A DNA stretch of 12,978 bases from positions 1 to 12,978 of the forward strand of contig JAOXYC010178468.1 of the NCBI GenBank assembly GCA_028565715.1, in the 5' to 3' direction. The stretch is from Phoronis pallida. Taxonomy: Eukaryota > Phoronida > Phoronidae. The notes under the pieces were generated by a model. The model had not been told where the DNA came from. It searched no databases and worked only from the letters and a program-made list of their open reading frames with translations. The position numbers and the translations under genes are program-made. Below are positions 9,059-12,978 of this stretch, piece by piece (the first letter of the stretch is position 1; each line of letters begins with the position of its first letter).

Positions 9059-12000
9059 ATGAGAAACCGACGTAAACGCGCAAGTGCCGCTGCTGGGCAT
9101 GGGGAGGTATTGACAGCATTAATGCAGGCGTGTAAACTCGGCAACGTTAACCGTGTGAAGGATTTGACTGAACAACAAATAGATGTTGACTTAAGGGATA
9201 GTAATGATGAAACGGCCTTAATGCACGCAAGCAAGCATGGCGATCGCGATGTTGTCGACACGTTGATCAAGAAGAATGCTGACGTAAATCTACAAAATAA
9301 AGACGGCAGTACATCTTTGATGCATGCTTGCCAGTACGGGTTTGATGAGGTAGTTGAAATTCTTATTAACCGTAAATCTGATGTTAACCAGCAAGATAAG
9401 AATGGCTTCACAGCATTGATGAAAGCATGCAAAGGTGGATTTGTTGATGTAGCTGAAGCTTTGATACAGAATGGGGCGGATGTTAACACCCAAAGTAAAT
9501 GGGGATTAAGCGCATTGATGTTGGCATGTAAAGGAGACAACGTTGATGTTGTTGACTTATTGATAAGGAACAATGCAGATGTGGACATACAGGATAATAA
9601 TGGGTACACACCATTGATGCATGCGTTTGTGGGTAATTTCTACAAGAAGACATCCGTGAACATTGAACTAATTGAAACTTTGATTAAGAGTAAGGCAAGC
9701 ATAAACGTCCAAAGTAGTAAAGGTTACACGCCACTGATGTTTGCATGTAAAGGAGGTCATGTCGATGTTGTCAGACTTCTAATTAAAAACAAAGCTATTG
9801 TAAACCTCCGAGATAAAAATGGCTGCTCAGCATTGATGCATGCCTTAGAATGCATTTATTTAAAAAAAAAACATACTGATGACGTTAATGTTGTTTATAT
9901 TTTACTTAGACACGGTGTTGATATTGATCTCCAAGACAATGACGGGTTAACTCCATTGATGGTCGCCTGCAAAAGAAAAAAAGGCTATATTGTCCACACT
10001 TTGATCAAGCACAAGGCAGATGTGAACGTCCAAGATAAGCATGGTTTTACAGTACTGATGTATGCAGTTGGGGGTCACAACAGCAAGTGCAATCCTTTTT
10101 CTACGGATGAGTATTTTCATGCCGTGTATAATCAATCGTATGTTGTTGAATCTTTGATCAGGAGCAAGGCAGACATCAACCTTCAAGATAACCATGGTTA
10201 TACTGCTTTGATGTTTGCACGTAAAGGACTCTATGATGATGTAATTGAGGTATTGGTGAATAATTGTGCAGACGAGAACCGTTCAACTTATGCAGGGTTG
10301 ACTTCATTGATGCTTGGCTGCAAAAGAGGTCATTTGGCTAGCGTAAGGTCTTCGATTAAAAACGGAGCAGATGCAAACCTTCAAACCAAGAAGGGTTTTA
10401 CATCATTGATGTTTGCTTGCCGAGGATGTCATGTAAATGTAGTCAAAATGTTAATTGAGAGTGGGAGGGCAAATGTTAACATTCAAGATGTGTATGGCTC
10501 TTCAGCATTGATAAGGGAGTGTGGGAAAAGACATCGTCCACCACTGACATATTCAACAAGAAGTCGAGCAAGACACGTAAATAAATCGTTCAACCATAGG
10601 GTTGGGGATCGAGGTCATTCTTACAAGTCGACAGGTGTACACCTCAGTGTGATTAAAAAGTTGATTGATTACAAGGCAAACGTAAACCTTCAGAATCATG
10701 AAGGTAACACAGCTTTGATGAATGCCGTCAACGAAGTCCTCGTGGACTTGGCCCAAGAACTGATTGAAAACGAGGCAAACGTAAACCTTCAAAATCGTGA
10801 AGGTAACACAGCTTTGATGAATGCCATCAACGGAGGCCTCGTGGACGTGGCCCAAGAACTGATTGAAATTGGAGCAAACGTTAACCTTCAAGACAACTAT
10901 GGCTACACGGCATTGATGAAAGCAGTTGGGACAAAACGCTGTGACTTGTTAGTCAAAACCATGATAAAGAGCGGGGCGGATATGAACACCAGAGACAGAA
11001 ATGGTTTAACAGCATTGATGCATGCAGTTGGGTCGGAAGACATACATTTCGATGTCATCAAGAGTTTAATCGACAAATCAGACGTGAACGTTGATGACAA
11101 CGACGGTAACACAGCGTTGATGATTGCATGTCAGTCACGTCATGACGCTGTTGAAGAAAAATCCATTGATAACCCATCATTTGCTGGTGCGCAACACAGG
11201 AACATGACTGGTGCTGTCAAAGCTCTGATTCAGGACAATGCAGATGTAAACTACCAAAACAAATTCGGTATGACATCATTAATGATTGCATGTCAAAGAG
11301 GAGATCTTGATGTAGCTGACATTTTAGTTAAAAGTCGGGCAAATGTCAACCTTAAAGATAAACGTGGATACACTGCAATGATAATTGCTTTTAGAAGAGG
11401 CCATGATGCTATAGTCAGAATGTTGTTAGAGAACAAGGCGGATATCAACCACAAAGATAAATTTGGATTTACCGCATTGATGATGGCATGCGAAGGAGGC
11501 ATTTGCAATTTTGTTGAGTTATTTATCAAAAACGAGGCTGATGTAAACCTTCAAAATGAGGAGGGAAGTACAGCTTTGATGATGGCTTGTGCAGGTCGCC
11601 ACGATATGATAGTGAGAAATCTTTTGCAAAACAAGGCAAGCACCAACCTTCAAGATAATTCAGGAATGACAGCAATAATGGTGGCGTGTAAAAGTCACAG
11701 CTTTGAATCAGTTAAAATGTTAATTGCCAATAATGCAGATGTTCATCTCAAAGATATAAATGGAAATACGGCTTTGATGTATGCTGTTGAAGGACTCCAC
11801 TCTAATGATAGACTGTTCACAATCACAGACCGTTTTAAACATTTGGGAGATGAACTATACTCTCTTTCAATGACGGGAGACCACCCACTTTTGCGGACAG
11901 AAGCCCAAGCTTTGTTCGTCCAAACAGTTATCAACCTGACAGATAATAATGGTTTCACTGCATTGATGAATGGGTGTAAAAGTGGATTTTTTGATGTAGT

Positions 12001-12978
12001 TGCTACGCTCATCAAAAAGGAGGCAGATGTCAATCTCAAAGATAAAAGTGGTACTACAGCCTTGATGTATGCCGTTGGAGGACATTACTCCAAGGCACAA
12101 TTTTCAAAGACAAACGTTGAATTTGAAAATAATCACCTCGCATGGATGCATGCTTTTGGGGGGCATAACTATAGGTCTAATACAATTAACATGGATATCC
12201 TTGAAATGCTTCTCAAAAACAGAGCAGATGTAAACCTTCAAGATCATAATGGATGCACAGCATTAATGATGGGGTGCAAAGGTGGCCGTGCCGATGTTGT
12301 AGAAAGCCTGATCAAGAACAAGGCGGATTTAAACATTCAAGATTTGAATGGGAATACAGCTTTAATGCATTTAATAGGAGGCCATTATCATAGGTATTAC
12401 GTTCTCAAACGCGCATTTATTTATCTGCTGATTGTTAAGGCAGATGTTAACATACAAGACAAAAATGGCTGTACGGCGTTGATGCATGTTTTAGGGGGCC
12501 ATTACTACAGGCGCGACGGTAGTACCGCACTGATGATACCATGTGAAGACCGTGATATAACTAGCCCCTTAAATAAACAAAAGGTCAATTTAACCCTTGA
12601 AAAACGCATGACTGGTTTTAAACTGAACTTTTCTGATGCAGATAGTCGCGGTGATGCAGTTAAAGCTTTAATCGGATGGAATGCAGATGTTAATCTCGAA
12701 GATAAAAACGGGAGCACAGCTTTGATGTATGCCTTGGCAGGTCGTTTTCACAAGCGAAACACGATTGCTTTGGATGTAGTTGCAATCTTGCTTAAAAGCA
12801 TTACAGATGTTAACATCCAGAATAAATATGGAAAAACAGCACTGATGATTGCATGTGAAGAAGACCGGGGTGATGTCGTTCAAACATTTTTAAAGCACGG
12901 TGCTGACACCAATCTTCAAGATGAACGTGGATATACAGCATTAATGTTCGCGTATGAAGGAGGGTTTGGAGACATACT
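9059..12978 (+). CDS. Giant intronless ankyrin-repeat protein, 3' end outside the window
   Basis: The frame is open for 1306 codons with no stop. The ATG follows TGA-ACA directly, has A at -3, and opens a short basic head (MRNRRKRASAAAGHG) before the first repeat at about residue 17. I count about 34 ankyrin repeats of the form TALM-x-ACK-x-GH-x-DVV-x2-LI-x-NKADVNLQDKNG, mostly 33 residues. Ankyrin repeats form helix-turn-helix stacks that bind other proteins. At least seven repeats carry longer inserts between helices, for example after codons near 9640, 10070, 10510, 11820, 12080 and 12500. No signal peptide, membrane segment or enzymatic domain is visible, so a cytosolic or nuclear scaffold is likely, but the missing C terminus could hold another domain. 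The consensus and the long single exon resemble expanded mollusc ankyrin genes. The partner and role are unknown. Confidence 0.9.
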   Translation, partial: MRNRRKRASAAAGHGEVLTALMQACKLGNVNRVKDLTEQQIDVDLRDSNDETALMHASKHGDRDVVDTLIKKNADVNLQNKDGSTSLMHACQYGFDEVVEILINRKSDVNQQDKNGFTALMKACKGGFVDVAEALIQNGADVNTQSKWGLSALMLACKGDNVDVVDLLIRNNADVDIQDNNGYTPLMHAFVGNFYKKTSVNIELIETLIKSKASINVQSSKGYTPLMFACKGGHVDVVRLLIKNKAIVNLRDKNGCSALMHALECIYLKKKHTDDVNVVYILLRHGVDIDLQDNDGLTPLMVACKRKKGYIVHTLIKHKADVNVQDKHGFTVLMYAVGGHNSKCNPFSTDEYFHAVYNQSYVVESLIRSKADINLQDNHGYTALMFARKGLYDDVIEVLVNNCADENRSTYAGLTSLMLGCKRGHLASVRSSIKNGADANLQTKKGFTSLMFACRGCHVNVVKMLIESGRANVNIQDVYGSSALIRECGKRHRPPLTYSTRSRARHVNKSFNHRVGDRGHSYKSTGVHLSVIKKLIDYKANVNLQNHEGNTALMNAVNEVLVDLAQELIENEANVNLQNREGNTALMNAINGGLVDVAQELIEIGANVNLQDNYGYTALMKAVGTKRCDLLVKTMIKSGADMNTRDRNGLTALMHAVGSEDIHFDVIKSLIDKSDVNVDDNDGNTALMIACQSRHDAVEEKSIDNPSFAGAQHRNMTGAVKALIQDNADVNYQNKFGMTSLMIACQRGDLDVADILVKSRANVNLKDKRGYTAMIIAFRRGHDAIVRMLLENKADINHKDKFGFTALMMACEGGICNFVELFIKNEADVNLQNEEGSTALMMACAGRHDMIVRNLLQNKASTNLQDNSGMTAIMVACKSHSFESVKMLIANNADVHLKDINGNTALMYAVEGLHSNDRLFTITDRFKHLGDELYSLSMTGDHPLLRTEAQALFVQTVINLTDNNGFTALMNGCKSGFFDVVATLIKKEADVNLKDKSGTTALMYAVGGHYSKAQFSKTNVEFENNHLAWMHAFGGHNYRSNTINMDILEMLLKNRADVNLQDHNGCTALMMGCKGGRADVVESLIKNKADLNIQDLNGNTALMHLIGGHYHRYYVLKRAFIYLLIVKADVNIQDKNGCTALMHVLGGHYYRRDGSTALMIPCEDRDITSPLNKQKVNLTLEKRMTGFKLNFSDADSRGDAVKALIGWNADVNLEDKNGSTALMYALAGRFHKRNTIALDVVAILLKSITDVNIQNKYGKTALMIACEEDRGDVVQTFLKHGADTNLQDERGYTALMFAYEGGFGDI
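10676..10873 (+). repeat. Tandem 99-base duplication of one ankyrin repeat
   Basis: Bases 10676-10774 and 10775-10873 align without gaps and differ at about 10 of 99 positions, much closer than any other neighbouring repeats in the gene. Both encode a repeat beginning with ANVNLQN and containing NTALMNA and AQELIE. This marks a relatively recent unit duplication, in frame because the unit is exactly 33 codons. Confidence 0.85.
12071..12520 (+). repeat. Cluster of ankyrin repeats with GGH-type inserts
   Basis: Four GGH motifs start at 12077, 12158, 12377 (GGHYH) and 12494 (GGHYY). Each follows an ALMY/ALMH/WMH start and replaces the usual ACKGG turn. A fifth GGH lies far upstream at 10070. 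They alternate with standard 33-residue repeats, which suggests that a two-repeat unit (one standard plus one insert-bearing repeat) was amplified locally and then diverged. Confidence 0.65.

Noticed and set aside
8920-12883. Several open frames on the minus strand across the ankyrin gene, the longest about 229 codons
   Set aside because: They are periodic shadows of the plus-strand ankyrin repeats, with the same 33-codon rhythm and no protein motif of their own.
9059-12978. Ankyrin gene of bacterial endosymbiont or viral origin
   Set aside because: There is no ribosome-binding site, the ATG has an animal-like context, the repeat consensus fits invertebrate genes, and the flanking DNA holds a tRNA-derived repeat and an intron-containing transposon.
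1-12978. CRISPR array, operon or rRNA genes
   Set aside because: No regular repeat-spacer pattern, no tightly packed co-directional genes and no rRNA signature sequence were seen; the only short-period array (2694-3011) has 10-11 base steps without spacers.

Overview
The window looks like nuclear DNA of an invertebrate animal, most likely a bivalve mollusc. The reasons are the AT-rich background, a gene split by eight short GT-AG introns, a tRNA-derived short repeat, and a very large intronless ankyrin-repeat gene of the kind expanded in molluscs. The taxon is inference; no single marker proves it.

Positions 1-7942 are best explained as one Mutator-like DNA transposon (MULE). Imperfect long terminal inverted repeats bound it: the outer 24 bases at 1-24 and 7919-7942 match at 23 positions when one is reverse-complemented, and a second homologous block lies at about 56-102 and 7836-7883. 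On the minus strand (3361-7414) lies a nine-exon gene of about 880 codons. It joins a Mutator-type DDE transposase to a C-terminal DEDDh 3'-5' exonuclease with all five catalytic residues. Every intron has GT-AG ends and phases that agree across each junction. An in-frame TGA at codon 28 of the proposed first exon may mean that the 5' end is misread or that this copy is damaged.

The left part of the element (about 1540-2210, plus strand) holds a frameshifted relic of a second protein. It ends in a cysteine-rich tail and converges on the transposase, a layout that recalls the convergent mudrA/mudrB genes of maize MuDR. Between the two genes lies an array of CCGTG-centred motifs spaced 10-11 bases apart (2694-3011).

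Positions 7943-9058 are flanking DNA with pieces of tRNA-like sequence (A box and B box) and a palindromic CRE-like site. From 9059 to the window edge runs one uninterrupted frame of 1306 codons encoding about 34 ankyrin repeats. An in-frame stop lies two codons upstream of its ATG, and the 3' end is outside the window. Several repeats carry inserts starting with a GGH motif, and one 99-base repeat is a fairly recent tandem copy.

The parts work together as follows. The transposon would be mobilised by its transposase acting on the terminal repeats, with the exonuclease domain perhaps processing ends. The ankyrin gene is an unrelated neighbour, about 1.1 kb from the right end of the element.
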